A stretch of 64,000 nt of DNA, from the NCBI GenBank assembly GCA_003214615.1, contig QCLK01000005.1:62001-126000 (forward strand), given 5' to 3'. This DNA comes from Pelagibacteraceae bacterium AG-414-E02 (GTDB lineage: Bacteria; Pseudomonadota; Alphaproteobacteria; Pelagibacterales; Pelagibacteraceae). Positions 44,922-54,283 of this stretch are shown piece after piece (within the stretch, counting starts at the first letter, position 1; each line of letters opens with the position of its first letter). The notes below the pieces were generated by a model. It saw only the letters and a list, made by a program, of their open reading frames with translations. It ran no database searches and had not been told where the DNA came from. Both the position numbers and the translations under genes were made by a program.

Positions 44922-45259
44922 ATCGTAATTTTATCAATTTTAGCAGCTAAAATAAAATCACTTTCTACAAGACCTTTAATTTTGTGAGTAAAAATCTGAA
45001 TTTTTGCATATCCCCAACCAAATATTATATCGGGATGATGTCCTTCAGCTTCAGAAATATTACCAACTTGAATTACAAATTTTTGGCTTTCTGCAAAATT
45101 TTTAAAGGTAAAATTTTTTTCTAGAAAATAAGTTTTATTTTCTTTTTCTTTAACATCCCATCCATCTACTTTTTTTACATATTTATGTATTTCAGATAAA
45201 TCAAATGGGGGGATGCCTCCCTTACAAGGAATACAATTTTTATTGTGTAAATCAGTCAT
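44918..45259 (-). CDS. pterin-4a-carbinolamine dehydratase
   Basis: 113 residues. The diagnostic motif SEAEGHHPDIIFGWGYAKIQIFTHKIKGLVESDF is complete, with the paired histidines of the active site. The family recycles tetrahydrobiopterin or acts as a regulator (PhhB/DCoH). The N-terminal half has CIPCKGG and the conserved GWDVKEKEN. It lies 3 bp downstream of the lipoprotein at 45263 on the same strand. Confidence 0.95.
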   Translation of the reverse strand: MTDLHNKNCIPCKGGIPPFDLSEIHKYVKKVDGWDVKEKENKTYFLEKNFTFKNFAESQKFVIQVGNISEAEGHHPDIIFGWGYAKIQIFTHKIKGLVESDFILAAKIDKITI

Positions 45260-45262
45260 ATA

Positions 45263-45586
45263 TCATTGACACTGTACAATACCTATTACTCTTAATTCCA
45301 TATCAACAGATTGTCCAAGGTCCGCATATGTTCTATCTTTGTAATCTACTGCTTCAGTTTTTTGTTGTAAAATTGCAAAATTACCCGCTGTCGCTTTACA
45401 TAACTTTGATGCTCTTTTGTTAAAATAGCCTTTTAATCTTTCTTCAGAGGTATAGGAATTTCCTCGAAAAGAAATTTCATATTTATTATCTCCCAAAGAC
45501 TCTTCGTACCTAGGTGCTAAAGTATAAGATGTCGCGCAAGAATTTAATAAAATGCAAAAAAATATTATATAAATAAATCTATTCAT
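45263..45586 (-). CDS. predicted lipoprotein
   Basis: 107 residues with a lipoprotein signal: MNRFIYIIFFCILLNSC, lipobox LNSC with Cys17. The mature part has an EISFRGNSYTSEERLKGYFNKRASKLC segment and two further cysteines. No family recognised. It is divergent from the SHOCT lipoprotein across a 105 bp gap. Confidence 0.8.
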   Translation of the reverse strand: MNRFIYIIFFCILLNSCATSYTLAPRYEESLGDNKYEISFRGNSYTSEERLKGYFNKRASKLCKATAGNFAILQQKTEAVDYKDRTYADLGQSVDMELRVIGIVQCQ

Positions 45587-45691
45587 ATTTACAGTTTTTA
45601 TTGTATTTCAACGATAATTTTTAGTCAAATGGTCAAAACCGCACTCTTGTATGATCTGTAGTGTAATGAAATTTTGTTATAGAATTATTAT

Positions 45692-46186
45692 ATGAAAAAT
45701 TTCATAGCGATTATCATTTTATTAAATTTACTTAATTCGTGTGCAAAACCGAAGGTAGTAAATGTTACTTTACCTGGGGATAATAAATTGAATTGCACAC
45801 AGTTAAAAAATGAAATTGACGATGCACAAAAAATTAAAAGAGATGCTGATTTTGCCAAGACAGGTACTGGTGGGAATATTACAAGGCTAGTATTATTTTG
45901 GCCTGCTTGGGCTAAAACACTGCATAATGCTGATGTAGCTATAGAAGCAGCAAATGATAGAAGTTATCATCTTTTGAAAATTATGAAAAATAAAAAATGT
46001 AGTGGAGTAGAAAAAATTGAATCTCAAATAATAGCGAGTGCAACTTACACTACTCCTGTTAGTGTTAATAAAAATAATAATGAAAGTAATGTTGCAGAAC
46101 AATTAAAAATTTTAAAAGAGATGTATGAGTCTGGCGATTTAACCCAGGAAGAATATTTAAAAGCAAAAAAGAAAGTTCTCGATTAA
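45692..46186 (+). CDS. lipoprotein with C-terminal SHOCT domain
   Basis: 164 residues. Lipobox LNSC places the modified Cys at residue 17 (IIILLNLLNSCAKP). The C terminus NVAEQLKILKEMYESGDLTQEEYLKAKKKVLD is a clear SHOCT motif, a short helical tail proposed to mediate oligomerisation. The middle has a hydrophobic patch RLVLFWPAWAKTLHNADVAIEAAN. Function unknown. Confidence 0.85.
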   Translation: MKNFIAIIILLNLLNSCAKPKVVNVTLPGDNKLNCTQLKNEIDDAQKIKRDADFAKTGTGGNITRLVLFWPAWAKTLHNADVAIEAANDRSYHLLKIMKNKKCSGVEKIESQIIASATYTTPVSVNKNNNESNVAEQLKILKEMYESGDLTQEEYLKAKKKVLD

Positions 46187-46217
46187 ATTATTATTAATTA
46201 GCTAAACTTTTAAAGAT

Positions 46218-46292
46218 TGGAGCGGGAGAAGGGAATTGAACCCTCGGCCTAAACGTTGGCAACGTTTCGCTCTACCACTGAGCTACTCCCGC
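46218..46292 (-). tRNA. tRNA-Gly(GCC)
   Basis: On the minus strand GCGGGAGUAGCUCAGUGGUAGAGC starts a 75 nt cloverleaf. The anticodon loop UUGCCAA is flanked by an AAACG/CGUUU stem and gives anticodon GCC. The T arm GAGGGUUCAAUUCCCUU is present, and the acceptor CUCCCGC pairs with the 5' GCGGGAG, followed by U and an encoded CCA. It is transcribed with rho, which ends 62 bp upstream on the same strand. Confidence 0.97.
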
Positions 46293-46354
46293 TTTTAGCA
46301 ATATTATAAAACAACGATTTGTTAAACGCAATAAGCGTAATAATCAAGGAAAAA

Positions 46355-47626
46355 TTAACTTGGTTTATTCATAGAAATAAAAAAATCAATATTATTTTTT
46401 GTATTTCTAAGTTTTGACAGAAGAAATTCGATCGCATCCATAGTACCCATAGAACTTAAAATTTTTCTTAGCACGTTCATTTTAAGCAAATCATCATTTT
46501 TAAATAATAATTCCTCTCTTCTAGTTCCTGATTTTGTAATATCAACCGCTGGAAATATTCTTTTATCCGAAATTTTTCTATCTAATATTAGCTCACTATT
46601 ACCTGTACCTTTAAATTCTTCAAAAATTACTTCATCCATCCTACTTCCTGTATCAATTAAAGCCGTTGAAATTATTGTTAAGGAACCTCCTTGCTCAATA
46701 TTTCTTGCTGCTCCAAAAAATCTTTTTGGCCTTTGCAATGCGTTTGCATCAACTCCGCCTGTTAGTACTTTTCCTGAGCTAGGTACTACTGCGTTATAAG
46801 CCCTGCCGAGTCTCGTTATTGAATCCAATAAGATAATTACATCTTTTTTATGTTCGGTTAATCTTTTTGCTTTTTCTATAACCATTTCGGCAACGGCTAC
46901 GTGCCTTGCCGCAGGTTCATCAAATGTTGAACTTATAACTTCTCCTTTTACTGATCTTTGCATATCTGTAACTTCTTCAGGTCTTTCATCTATAAGCAAA
47001 ACCATCAGATAGCATTCTGGATGATTTTGTGCGATCGAGTGTGCAATATTTTGTAGGATTATAGTTTTTCCTGCTTTTGGTGGAGAAATAATTAATGATC
47101 TTTGCCCCTTACCAATAGGACTAACAAGATCAATTAATCGTGCTGTTAAATCTGGTTTTTTTTCAACTTTGGTTAACTCTATTTCCATTTTCAATTGCTT
47201 GTCAGGATATAAAGGAGTTAAGTTATCAAAAGCAATTTTATTTCTTGCTTTATCAGGATTATCAAAATTTATTTTATCTACCTTGAGTAATGCAAAATAT
47301 CTTTCTTGATCTTTTGGAGCTCTAATTTCCCCTTCAACAGAATCCCCTGTTCTTAAACCAAATTTTCTTATCTGACTTGGGCTAATATAAATATCATCAG
47401 GACCAGGCAAATAATTGGATTCAATAGCTCTTAGAAAACCAAAACCATCTTGCAAAACTTCCAGAACACCGCCACCGGTGATTTGTTCATTTTTTTGTGC
47501 AAGTTTTTTAAGTATCGCGAACAAAATTTCTTGCTTACGTAATGTGCTTGGGTTTTCTATTTCTAGTTTTTCAGCTTGTGAAATAAGCTCTGCAGGTGTT
47601 TTCTTTTTTAGTTCTTGTAGATTCAT
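46355..47626 (-). CDS. rho: transcription termination factor Rho
   Basis: 423 residues, hexameric RNA helicase. N-terminal Rho domain and RNA-binding cold-shock domain ([37 protein letters not shown]) precede the ATPase with Walker [13 protein letters not shown], Walker [10 protein letters not shown], and the Q/R loops [13 protein letters not shown] and EFKGTGNSE. Walker A, the [18 protein letters not shown] region and C terminus are intact. Its presence explains why few intrinsic terminators occur in the window. Confidence 0.98.
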   Translation of the reverse strand: MNLQELKKKTPAELISQAEKLEIENPSTLRKQEILFAILKKLAQKNEQITGGGVLEVLQDGFGFLRAIESNYLPGPDDIYISPSQIRKFGLRTGDSVEGEIRAPKDQERYFALLKVDKINFDNPDKARNKIAFDNLTPLYPDKQLKMEIELTKVEKKPDLTARLIDLVSPIGKGQRSLIISPPKAGKTIILQNIAHSIAQNHPECYLMVLLIDERPEEVTDMQRSVKGEVISSTFDEPAARHVAVAEMVIEKAKRLTEHKKDVIILLDSITRLGRAYNAVVPSSGKVLTGGVDANALQRPKRFFGAARNIEQGGSLTIISTALIDTGSRMDEVIFEEFKGTGNSELILDRKISDKRIFPAVDITKSGTRREELLFKNDDLLKMNVLRKILSSMGTMDAIEFLLSKLRNTKNNIDFFISMNKPS

Positions 47627-47688
47627 GTTTGATTGTTTGGTTTAGAGACGTGTACTAAATATAGTATGTTTTTAATTTATTTCAAGTC

Positions 47689-48132
47689 TCATAATGGTTT
47701 AAAAACTGCTATAATAATTATAGCTATGAGTAGAATTGTTGGTATTTCGTTGATTACCCTATAAAACCTTGGTGAATATGAGTTATTATTTTCAGCAAAT
47801 TTACTCAAACATTGGAATAAAAAAAAATGATAAATACTCAAAATAACGACAAAAACTATCTTTAGCTGGAGCCAAAAAAAACTTAAATTATCCAGACCAA
47901 TAGTATGTATTAATAAAATTCCAAATATCCATGAGACTATCATTGCAGGGTTCATAATATAAACAAAAAGTCTTCTTTCCATAATTTTAAAAGTTGAATT
48001 TAATGCTTCGGGCTTATTATTGATAATTGCTTCACTATGATAAACAAATATTCTTGGCAAATATAAAAGTCCAGCCATCCAGGAAATGACTGCTATAAGA
48101 TGAATTGACTTAAAAAGTAGATATGTATTCAT
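47689..48132 (-). CDS. hemJ: protoporphyrinogen IX oxidase, HemJ type
   Basis: 147 residues with four transmembrane helices. Matches the HemJ family: KSIHLIAVISWMAGLLYLPRIFVYHSEA contains the conserved His and Arg/Tyr pattern; LQLKIVFVVILSIYHFFLF and RVINEIPTILLIAIIIIAV are later landmarks. Converts protoporphyrinogen IX to protoporphyrin IX. The ATG abuts the hemH stop, so hemE-hemH-hemJ are one unit. Confidence 0.95.
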   Translation of the reverse strand: MNTYLLFKSIHLIAVISWMAGLLYLPRIFVYHSEAIINNKPEALNSTFKIMERRLFVYIMNPAMIVSWIFGILLIHTIGLDNLSFFWLQLKIVFVVILSIYHFFLFQCLSKFAENNNSYSPRFYRVINEIPTILLIAIIIIAVFKPL

Positions 48133-49149
48133 TTATAATTCCAAGCATGGACATTTTAAATATTTATTAGGACACATTAGTGACGAAACAAAATTACCTT
48201 TTGTTTCTTTTGTTAAAACTAATTTTGTTAATCCTTTAATAAAATACTCTTCAACACCTAATGCTGGTACTCTTTTATAAAAACTGCAACCATTTTTTTC
48301 CGCTAATTTTTTATATTCAATATCTAATTCTACTAATGTCTCTGAGTGTTCTGAAACAAAAGCCACAGGTACTACAATAATACCTTTTTTCTCTTTAGAG
48401 TACTTAATAATTACCTCATCAGTAGATGGTCCAATCCATTTTAGTGGACCCACGCGACTTTGATAACTTATCATGTAATCTAAATTTTCATCCTTTAATT
48501 TTAACATTATACCTTCTACAGTTTGTTCTACTTGCCACTGATAAGGATCACCTTTTTTTATTTTAATCTCAGGTAAACCATGGGCAGAGAAAAGTAGTTT
48601 AAAATTTTTATTGTTTAAATTTTTTATTGTTTTTTTAATAAGGGCAACGTGAGATTCTACAAAATTATTTTCCGTTGGGTAACAACAAATTGTTTTAGTT
48701 TTAATATTGTAGTTTTCTTTTTTACATAAATCATTCCATTCGTTTATAGAAGAGCCAGAAGTTGATGCCGAATATTGAGGATAAAGAGGTAAAAGTATTA
48801 CCTCACCAGGGTTATACTCTTTAACTTTTTTAATTACATCTGAGGCTCGTGGATGCCAACATCTCATTACAACGAAACACTTATATTCACCTTCTCTAGA
48901 CAAATTTTTTTCTAAACTTTTTGCTTGATCTTGAGTTAATTTAAGAATTGGGGATTTGTTTCCAATTTCTTTATAAATATTTTTAGCAATTGGCGCTCTT
49001 CTTTTTGAAATAATTTTTGCTAAAGGATATCTAAATATTGAGGGAATACTAATAATTGCGGGATCATTAAATAAATTAAAAAGAAAAGGTTCCACGCTTT
49101 CTAATTTATCTGGACCTCCTAAATTAAACAGAATAACCGCTTTTTTCAT
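48133..49149 (-). CDS. hemH: ferrochelatase
   Basis: Inserts ferrous iron into protoporphyrin IX, the last heme step. 338 residues. Visible: ILFNLGGPDKLESVEPFLFNLFND, the catalytic His in LLFSAHGLPEIKIKKGDPY, and SYQSRVGPLKWIGPSTDE. C-terminal CPNKYLKCPCLEL has three cysteines and might hold an Fe-S centre as in some bacterial ferrochelatases, though this is not established. It is 2 nt after hemE. Confidence 0.98.
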   Translation of the reverse strand: MKKAVILFNLGGPDKLESVEPFLFNLFNDPAIISIPSIFRYPLAKIISKRRAPIAKNIYKEIGNKSPILKLTQDQAKSLEKNLSREGEYKCFVVMRCWHPRASDVIKKVKEYNPGEVILLPLYPQYSASTSGSSINEWNDLCKKENYNIKTKTICCYPTENNFVESHVALIKKTIKNLNNKNFKLLFSAHGLPEIKIKKGDPYQWQVEQTVEGIMLKLKDENLDYMISYQSRVGPLKWIGPSTDEVIIKYSKEKKGIIVVPVAFVSEHSETLVELDIEYKKLAEKNGCSFYKRVPALGVEEYFIKGLTKLVLTKETKGNFVSSLMCPNKYLKCPCLEL

Positions 49150-49151
49150 TT

Positions 49152-50162
49152 TTATTTTTTATTTCTGACGAGCTCAATTATATATTCTATTGTTTCTGGT
49201 TTAATTTCAGGCAAAACACCATGACCTAAATTAAATATATATGGATAATCTTTAAATATATTAAGATATTTTTCGGTATTTTTTTTTATATTTTCTTTAT
49301 CAGTGAGTAATATTTTAGGATCTAATCCGCCTTGAATTGGTAAACCTTTTAAATTTTCTTTTATCCATTTTGGATCTACATCGTAATCGATGCTTATACA
49401 GTCTGGCTTAACTGTTGCACAAAAATCAACATAACTTTCTCCTATTCCCTTGGGAAAACAAATTACTGGTATTTTTTTTGATTTAACGTGTTCAACTATT
49501 TTTAATATCGGAATATAACAGTAATTTGGAAGTTCTTCTTTAGGTAATAATCCAGCCCAGGAATCAAAAATTTGTATTATATTTGCACCAGCTTCGATTT
49601 GTTTATCAATATGTAGGCATATAAATTCTTCTAATTTTTTCAACAATCTATTATTTAAAAATTTATCTTGGTTAATTTTATTAAAATCAAAACTCTTTTT
49701 TGGAGATTCTTTATTAAGCATATATAATAATAAAGTCCAAGGCGCCCCAACAAAACCGATAAGATTTTTTTCCTTTAATTTATTTTTTACTTTTTCTATC
49801 CCTAAATAAACAGATTGTAATTTCTGAACAAAATCTACACGGTCTGTATTAATTATTTTATCTAAATTTATATCTCCTAAAATTGGACCTATTGCCTTTT
49901 TGAACTCAACCTTTTGACCTAATCCATATGGTATCATTAAAATATCAGAAAAAATTATAGCTGCATCAAGATCATATCTTTTTAGTGGTTGTAGTGTAAT
50001 TTCACAAACTAGATCAGGATTTAAACATAATTTTATAAAATCTGTATTTTTTTTTCTAATTTCTCTAAATTCTGGTAAATACCTTCCAGCTTGTCTCATA
50101 AACCATATAGGTGTGTAAGATGTTTTTTTTTCGTTAATGCACTCAGTTAATCTGTTCTTCAT
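49152..50162 (-). CDS. hemE: uroporphyrinogen decarboxylase
   Basis: Decarboxylates uroporphyrinogen III to coproporphyrinogen III. 336 residues. Signatures: PIWFMRQAGRYLPEFREIR at the N terminus, AAIIFSDILMIPYGLGQ, FVGAPWTLLLYML and DSWAGLLP; the catalytic Arg and Asp are present. It forms the left flank of the large 278 bp gap towards ppsR and is the diagnostic gene for the oriC position in alphaproteobacteria. Confidence 0.98.
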   Translation of the reverse strand: MKNRLTECINEKKTSYTPIWFMRQAGRYLPEFREIRKKNTDFIKLCLNPDLVCEITLQPLKRYDLDAAIIFSDILMIPYGLGQKVEFKKAIGPILGDINLDKIINTDRVDFVQKLQSVYLGIEKVKNKLKEKNLIGFVGAPWTLLLYMLNKESPKKSFDFNKINQDKFLNNRLLKKLEEFICLHIDKQIEAGANIIQIFDSWAGLLPKEELPNYCYIPILKIVEHVKSKKIPVICFPKGIGESYVDFCATVKPDCISIDYDVDPKWIKENLKGLPIQGGLDPKILLTDKENIKKNTEKYLNIFKDYPYIFNLGHGVLPEIKPETIEYIIELVRNKK

Positions 50163-50440
50163 TAATATATTATATAAATAAGTTATTAGTATTATTTAGC
50201 TATGTTAATAGCGGTATTAATTAGTTGTGTACAGTTTATCCATAAAATCTGTTATTAATATATATTATAAATTATTGATTTAATTACATATGTTATATTT
50301 TGTCTTTTTTTATAATAAATTGTTTATATTTTATTAACGTATATAACTTACTTGATTTATTGTTGATTTTTCTTAACAACTTCATTTAATTTTAAAAAAA
50401 ATATGAATAATTTTTTAATCAATAGTTTACTAACAGGATA
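50163..50440. other. oriC: putative chromosomal replication origin (hemE-ppsR intergenic)
   Basis: The largest gene-free gap, 278 bp, lies between divergent hemE and ppsR, the known site of oriC in Caulobacter and the proposed site in Rickettsia. It contains TTATCCATA (50236-50244, one mismatch to the DnaA box), TGTGTACAG just before it (two mismatches, reverse orientation), a perfect IHF consensus AATCAA-N4-TTA on the minus strand (50268-50280), and a run of almost pure A/T (about 50250-50400) suitable for unwinding. Some of the region also serves as promoter for both genes. Only one good DnaA box is visible, which limits confidence. Confidence 0.6.
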
Positions 50441-51262
50441 ATGAACAAGATTTACCAAGTTTATCAAGTATCTGATTCAACTGGAGAAACACTAGATAGG
50501 ATTTTTTTAGCCTTAAAAGCTCAATTTTCTAATTTTGAGTGTAAGACTATCCACTACTCTTTTACACGAACTAAAAATCAAATAGACAAAATTATATTCA
50601 ATTCTAAATCAGAAAATAATGTAATAATTTTATATACAATCGTGGATAATGATCTAGCCAAATATATAGATGTTGAAGCAAAAAAAAATAATATTCCTTG
50701 TTTTGAAGTTTTGGGAAATCTAATTTCTGATTTTTCTAAATTAATCAAACAAGAAGCAAGTAGAAAACCTAGTGGGCAGCATGCTTTAGATAAAGAATAT
50801 TATGATAGAATAGAAGCAGTACAATTTACCATGTCCCATGATGATGGAAAAATAGTATCGGATCTTGATAAATCAGATGTTATTTTAGTAGGAATAAGCA
50901 GAACTAGCAAAACTCCCACTTCAATTTATTTAGCAAATAGAGGTTATAAAGTTTCGAACATACCAATTATTTTAAATAAAAATTTACCTAAAGAACTTAT
51001 AGAAAGTTCTAAAAAAACTTTTGTTGTTGGTCTCGTTTGCGATGTAAATAGATTAATAGATGTAAGAAGAAATAGAATTCAATCTATGAATGAAGATAGA
51101 TCCGTAAATTATACAGATGAGGTTGAAATTTTTAATGAGGTAGAAAATTCTAAAAAAATATTTAAAAAAAACAACTGGCCCATTATAGATGTAACAAGAA
51201 AATCAGTTGAAGAAACAGCAGCGTCAATAATAAAAACATTGGATATTTTAAATTCTAGATGA
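50441..51262 (+). CDS. ppsR: pyruvate,phosphate dikinase/PEP synthase regulatory protein (DUF299)
   Basis: A bifunctional kinase/pyrophosphorylase acting on PPDK or PEP synthase; 273 residues. N-terminal YQVSDSTGETLDRIFLALKAQF and P-loop VGISRTSKTPTSIYLANRG are the DUF299 markers. It is the RP001 homologue, the usual gene beside alphaproteobacterial oriC. AGGA lies just upstream of its ATG; the stop overlaps maf (ATGA). Confidence 0.95.
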   Translation: MNKIYQVYQVSDSTGETLDRIFLALKAQFSNFECKTIHYSFTRTKNQIDKIIFNSKSENNVIILYTIVDNDLAKYIDVEAKKNNIPCFEVLGNLISDFSKLIKQEASRKPSGQHALDKEYYDRIEAVQFTMSHDDGKIVSDLDKSDVILVGISRTSKTPTSIYLANRGYKVSNIPIILNKNLPKELIESSKKTFVVGLVCDVNRLIDVRRNRIQSMNEDRSVNYTDEVEIFNEVENSKKIFKKNNWPIIDVTRKSVEETAASIIKTLDILNSR

Positions 51263-51846
51263 TTAGTAAAGTTATTCTTGCATCAAAAAGTGGTGTTAGA
51301 AAAAAAATTTTGGAAGGTTGTGGTATAATATGTGAAGTAATACCAGCAAATGTTGATGAAGATATGGTAAAAGAATCTTTATTAAAAGAAAATGCAACAC
51401 CTAAATTAATTTCAAAAAATCTTGCAGAGTTAAAAGCAAATAAAATTAGCAAAAAACAACCTGATAAATTTGTCTTAGGCGCGGATAGTGTAATAGATTT
51501 AAATGGAGAGCTGATATCAAAACCAAAAAGTCGAGAAGAAGCTTTTAAAATATTACAAAAACTTAGCAATCAGAAACACCAACTAATCAGTTCTGTATGT
51601 ATATCTAAAAATGGTGCAATGATTTGGAATTTTACTGATTCTTCTAATCTAAAAATGAAAAAACTTAATTCAGACGAAATTAAATCATATTTAGCAAAGA
51701 TAAAGGATAAGGAATTATATGCTTATGGAGTTTACCAAATAGAAGCGGATGGAAGATCCTTGTTTTCTGAAATAGAAGGAGATGAAAATGCTATTATGGG
51801 ATTACCAGTAATACAAATTAAGGAATATTTAAAAAATTTAAAATGA
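51259..51846 (+). CDS. maf: Maf-like nucleotide pyrophosphatase
   Basis: 195 residues. Maf proteins hydrolyse non-canonical or canonical nucleoside triphosphates and affect septum formation. Signatures: ILASKSGVRKKIL near the start, FVLGADSVIDLNGELISKPKSREEA, and ISSVCISKNG. It overlaps ppsR and aroE by 4 nt on each side, giving a tightly coupled ppsR-maf-aroE-coaE-dnaQ run. Confidence 0.95.
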   Translation: MISKVILASKSGVRKKILEGCGIICEVIPANVDEDMVKESLLKENATPKLISKNLAELKANKISKKQPDKFVLGADSVIDLNGELISKPKSREEAFKILQKLSNQKHQLISSVCISKNGAMIWNFTDSSNLKMKKLNSDEIKSYLAKIKDKELYAYGVYQIEADGRSLFSEIEGDENAIMGLPVIQIKEYLKNLK

Positions 51847-52628
51847 AAAAATACTTTGTTATAGGAAATCCAATCGATCATTCTTTATCTCCTAAACTAC
51901 ATAATTATTGGATTAAAGAAAATAACATAAATGCTGTTTATGATAAAAAACAGCTTAACGAAAGTGGTCTTGCAGAAATAGTCGAAGAGATAAAAAAAGA
52001 TAAAATAAATGGAATTAATGTAACTATTCCACTTAAGAAATCTGTGATTCCTTTTTTGGATGAATTAACCCCTCTCGCTAGTGAAGCAAGATCAGTTAAC
52101 ACAATTTTTAAAAAAGATGGTAAAGTTTTTGGTGATAACACAGATGTTGGTGGTTTTAAACAAAGCTTAAAACATATAAATTATGATGTAAAAAATAAAA
52201 AGGTTTTTATACTAGGAGCGGGCGGAGTTGTTTCATCAATTATTTTAGCTTTAAGAAAGTTAGAAGTATCAAAAATTTATTTAAGTAACAGAACAAAAGA
52301 AAAGGCAGAACAATTAAAAAAAAATTATTCTTATATTGAAATTATAGATTGGGGTGAAATTACTAATTTTGACATAATTATTAATGCAACAAGTCTAGGC
52401 TTAAAAAGCGATGATCAAATAAAATTAGATTTTGGAAAAATAGGAAATGATAAATTATTTTATGATGTAATTTATAATCCAAGCAAAACTAACTTTCTTT
52501 TAAAAGGTGAAAAGTTAGGGAATAAAATTAATAATGGGAAGATGATGTTTATTTATCAGGCGCAATTAGCATTCAAGATTTGGCATAACATTTTACCCAA
52601 AGTGACTGATAAATTATTAAATTCATGA
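51843..52628 (+). CDS. aroE: shikimate dehydrogenase
   Basis: Reduces 3-dehydroshikimate with NADPH in aromatic amino acid synthesis. 261 residues. YFVIGNPIDHSLSPKLHNYW and INVTIPLKKSVIPFLDE (catalytic Lys) and GDNTDVGGF (Asp) are present; the Rossmann loop VFILGAGGVVSSIILAL follows. The ATG overlaps the maf stop and its TGA overlaps coaE. Confidence 0.97.
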   Translation: MKKYFVIGNPIDHSLSPKLHNYWIKENNINAVYDKKQLNESGLAEIVEEIKKDKINGINVTIPLKKSVIPFLDELTPLASEARSVNTIFKKDGKVFGDNTDVGGFKQSLKHINYDVKNKKVFILGAGGVVSSIILALRKLEVSKIYLSNRTKEKAEQLKKNYSYIEIIDWGEITNFDIIINATSLGLKSDDQIKLDFGKIGNDKLFYDVIYNPSKTNFLLKGEKLGNKINNGKMMFIYQAQLAFKIWHNILPKVTDKLLNS

Positions 52629-53203
52629 TTAGAATAGCTATCCTAGGAGATATTGGTTCTGGAAAAAGTCATGTTGCAAAATTATTTGGTTGGCCAGTTT
52701 TTAATGCCGATTTAGAGGTTGCTAAACTATATAAAAAAAATAGAAAATGTTATAAAAAACTTAAGAAAAAACTTCCAAATTACATAACCACCTTCCCAGT
52801 TAAAAAAAAAGAATTATTGAAAGCTATTATTGATAAAAAACAAAATCTTAAAAAAATTGTTAAAGTAATTCACCCAGAGGTTAGATTTAATATGTACAAT
52901 TTTATTAAAAAAAATAGAAATAAAAAAATTGTTATTTTAGATATTCCACTATTATTAGAAAACAAAATAAATAAAAAAAAAGATATTTTAGTTTATGTTC
53001 AAGCTAAAAAAAAAGACATTAGAAAAAGATTATTAAAAAGAGATAATATTAACCTAAAAATTGTAAAAAAATTAAAAAAACTTCAACTTCCTGTAGAACT
53101 TAAAAAAAAGAAAGCACATTTTATAATAAAAAATAATTTTAGGAATAATTCAGTTAAAAAAAATGTTAAAAGAGTTTTAAAGGAAATTTTATTTAATGCT
53201 TGA
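52625..53203 (+). CDS. coaE: dephospho-CoA kinase
   Basis: Last enzyme of CoA synthesis, phosphorylates the 3' hydroxyl of ribose. 192 residues. P-loop LGDIGSGKSHVAKLF starts at about residue 6, the acceptor-binding HPEVR and the LLLENKI region follow. A lysine-rich protein (stretch NRKCYKKLKKKLPNY). Coupled to aroE and overlaps dnaQ by 8 nt. Confidence 0.95.
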   Translation: MIRIAILGDIGSGKSHVAKLFGWPVFNADLEVAKLYKKNRKCYKKLKKKLPNYITTFPVKKKELLKAIIDKKQNLKKIVKVIHPEVRFNMYNFIKKNRNKKIVILDIPLLLENKINKKKDILVYVQAKKKDIRKRLLKRDNINLKIVKKLKKLQLPVELKKKKAHFIIKNNFRNNSVKKNVKRVLKEILFNA

Positions 53204-53870
53204 AGTTATACTTGATACGGAAACTACAGGTTTATCAACAAGAGAAAATCATAGAATAATCGAAATTGGATGCATTGAATTAAAAGATCAAATAGCAACT
53301 AAAAATGTTTTTCATTCATATTTAAATCCACAAAGAAAAATTTCAGAAGATGCAAAAAAAATACACGGGTATACCGATGAATTTTTATTGGACAAGAAGC
53401 CTTTTTCTGAAATTGCTGATGATTTTATTGATTTTATTAAAGATAAGAAAATTATAATACATAACGCAGACTTTGATTTATCTTTTTTAAACTATGAATT
53501 AAAACTTGTTAATAAAAAAGAAATTAATAAGAAAAATGTAATTGATACGCTTGAAATGGCTCGGCAAAAGTATCCTGGTGCACAAAATTCTCTAGATGCG
53601 CTATGTAAAAGATTTAATATAGATAATTCTAAAAGAACAAAACATACTGCACTGATTGATTGTGAGCTATTAAAGGAAATTTATATTAATTTACTTGGAC
53701 AAAAAGAACCTAAATTAAATTTAAAAAGTGCCGAACTTGTAGATTCAAAATTTAAGGATGATAACACATCAAGAAAAGCGTCAAGAATAATAGTTAAACC
53801 TAGCAATGAAGAGTTAAAAATTCATAATAATTATTTGAAAACAAAACTACAGAAAAATTTTTTTAATTAA
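53196..53870 (+). CDS. dnaQ: DNA polymerase III epsilon subunit (3'-5' exonuclease)
   Basis: Proofreading subunit of the replicative polymerase. 224 residues. Exo I LDTETTGLS, Exo II HNADFDLSFLNYELK and Exo III KRTKHTALIDCELL motifs are complete, supplying the metal-binding acidic residues and the catalytic His. The C-terminal part, which binds the alpha subunit, is short and charged. It converges with secB (4 nt overlap). Confidence 0.97.
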   Translation: MLEVILDTETTGLSTRENHRIIEIGCIELKDQIATKNVFHSYLNPQRKISEDAKKIHGYTDEFLLDKKPFSEIADDFIDFIKDKKIIIHNADFDLSFLNYELKLVNKKEINKKNVIDTLEMARQKYPGAQNSLDALCKRFNIDNSKRTKHTALIDCELLKEIYINLLGQKEPKLNLKSAELVDSKFKDDNTSRKASRIIVKPSNEELKIHNNYLKTKLQKNFFN

Positions 53871-54283
53871 TTTTTATTTTTTTCGTTATACATTTTTTCA
53901 AAGTTTACTTCTTTTGTAATAGAGACATTTTTCATTCCTGCTTGAGAAAATAAATAAACAAAAATTTCATAAATAGTGGGATAAACTTCCGTAGGAATAC
54001 TTATTAGTACAATTTTTTCTAAATCTTTCTTTTCTACTTTGGCCTCTAAAGAAATTAAAGTAGAATAATTAATTTCAGCTAACATTTTATGCTTCACACC
54101 TTTGGTTGGCAAGAGTCTCAGGATAGTATTAATTTCAATTATATTATTTTTAAATGGTCTGCTTTTTATATCAAAATTTAAATTATATTTTGATATTTCT
54201 TTTTCTAGTAAAGCATAGGCTTCTACATTTGGTATTTCAAAGGAAATATCTTTAACAAATTTTGATAAAATTTTATAACTCAT
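53867..54283 (-). CDS. secB: protein-export chaperone SecB
   Basis: 138 residues. The KDISFEIPNVEAYALLE pattern, and later strand motifs KHKMLAEINYSTLISLE and the C-terminal helix with PTIYEIFVYLFSQAGMKNVSITKEVNFEKMY (QAGFxx-FP type), match SecB. It holds preproteins unfolded and delivers them to SecA. It follows fxsA by 0 nt on the same strand. SecB is typical of proteobacteria and absent from many reduced genomes. Confidence 0.93.
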   Translation of the reverse strand: MSYKILSKFVKDISFEIPNVEAYALLEKEISKYNLNFDIKSRPFKNNIIEINTILRLLPTKGVKHKMLAEINYSTLISLEAKVEKKDLEKIVLISIPTEVYPTIYEIFVYLFSQAGMKNVSITKEVNFEKMYNEKNKN

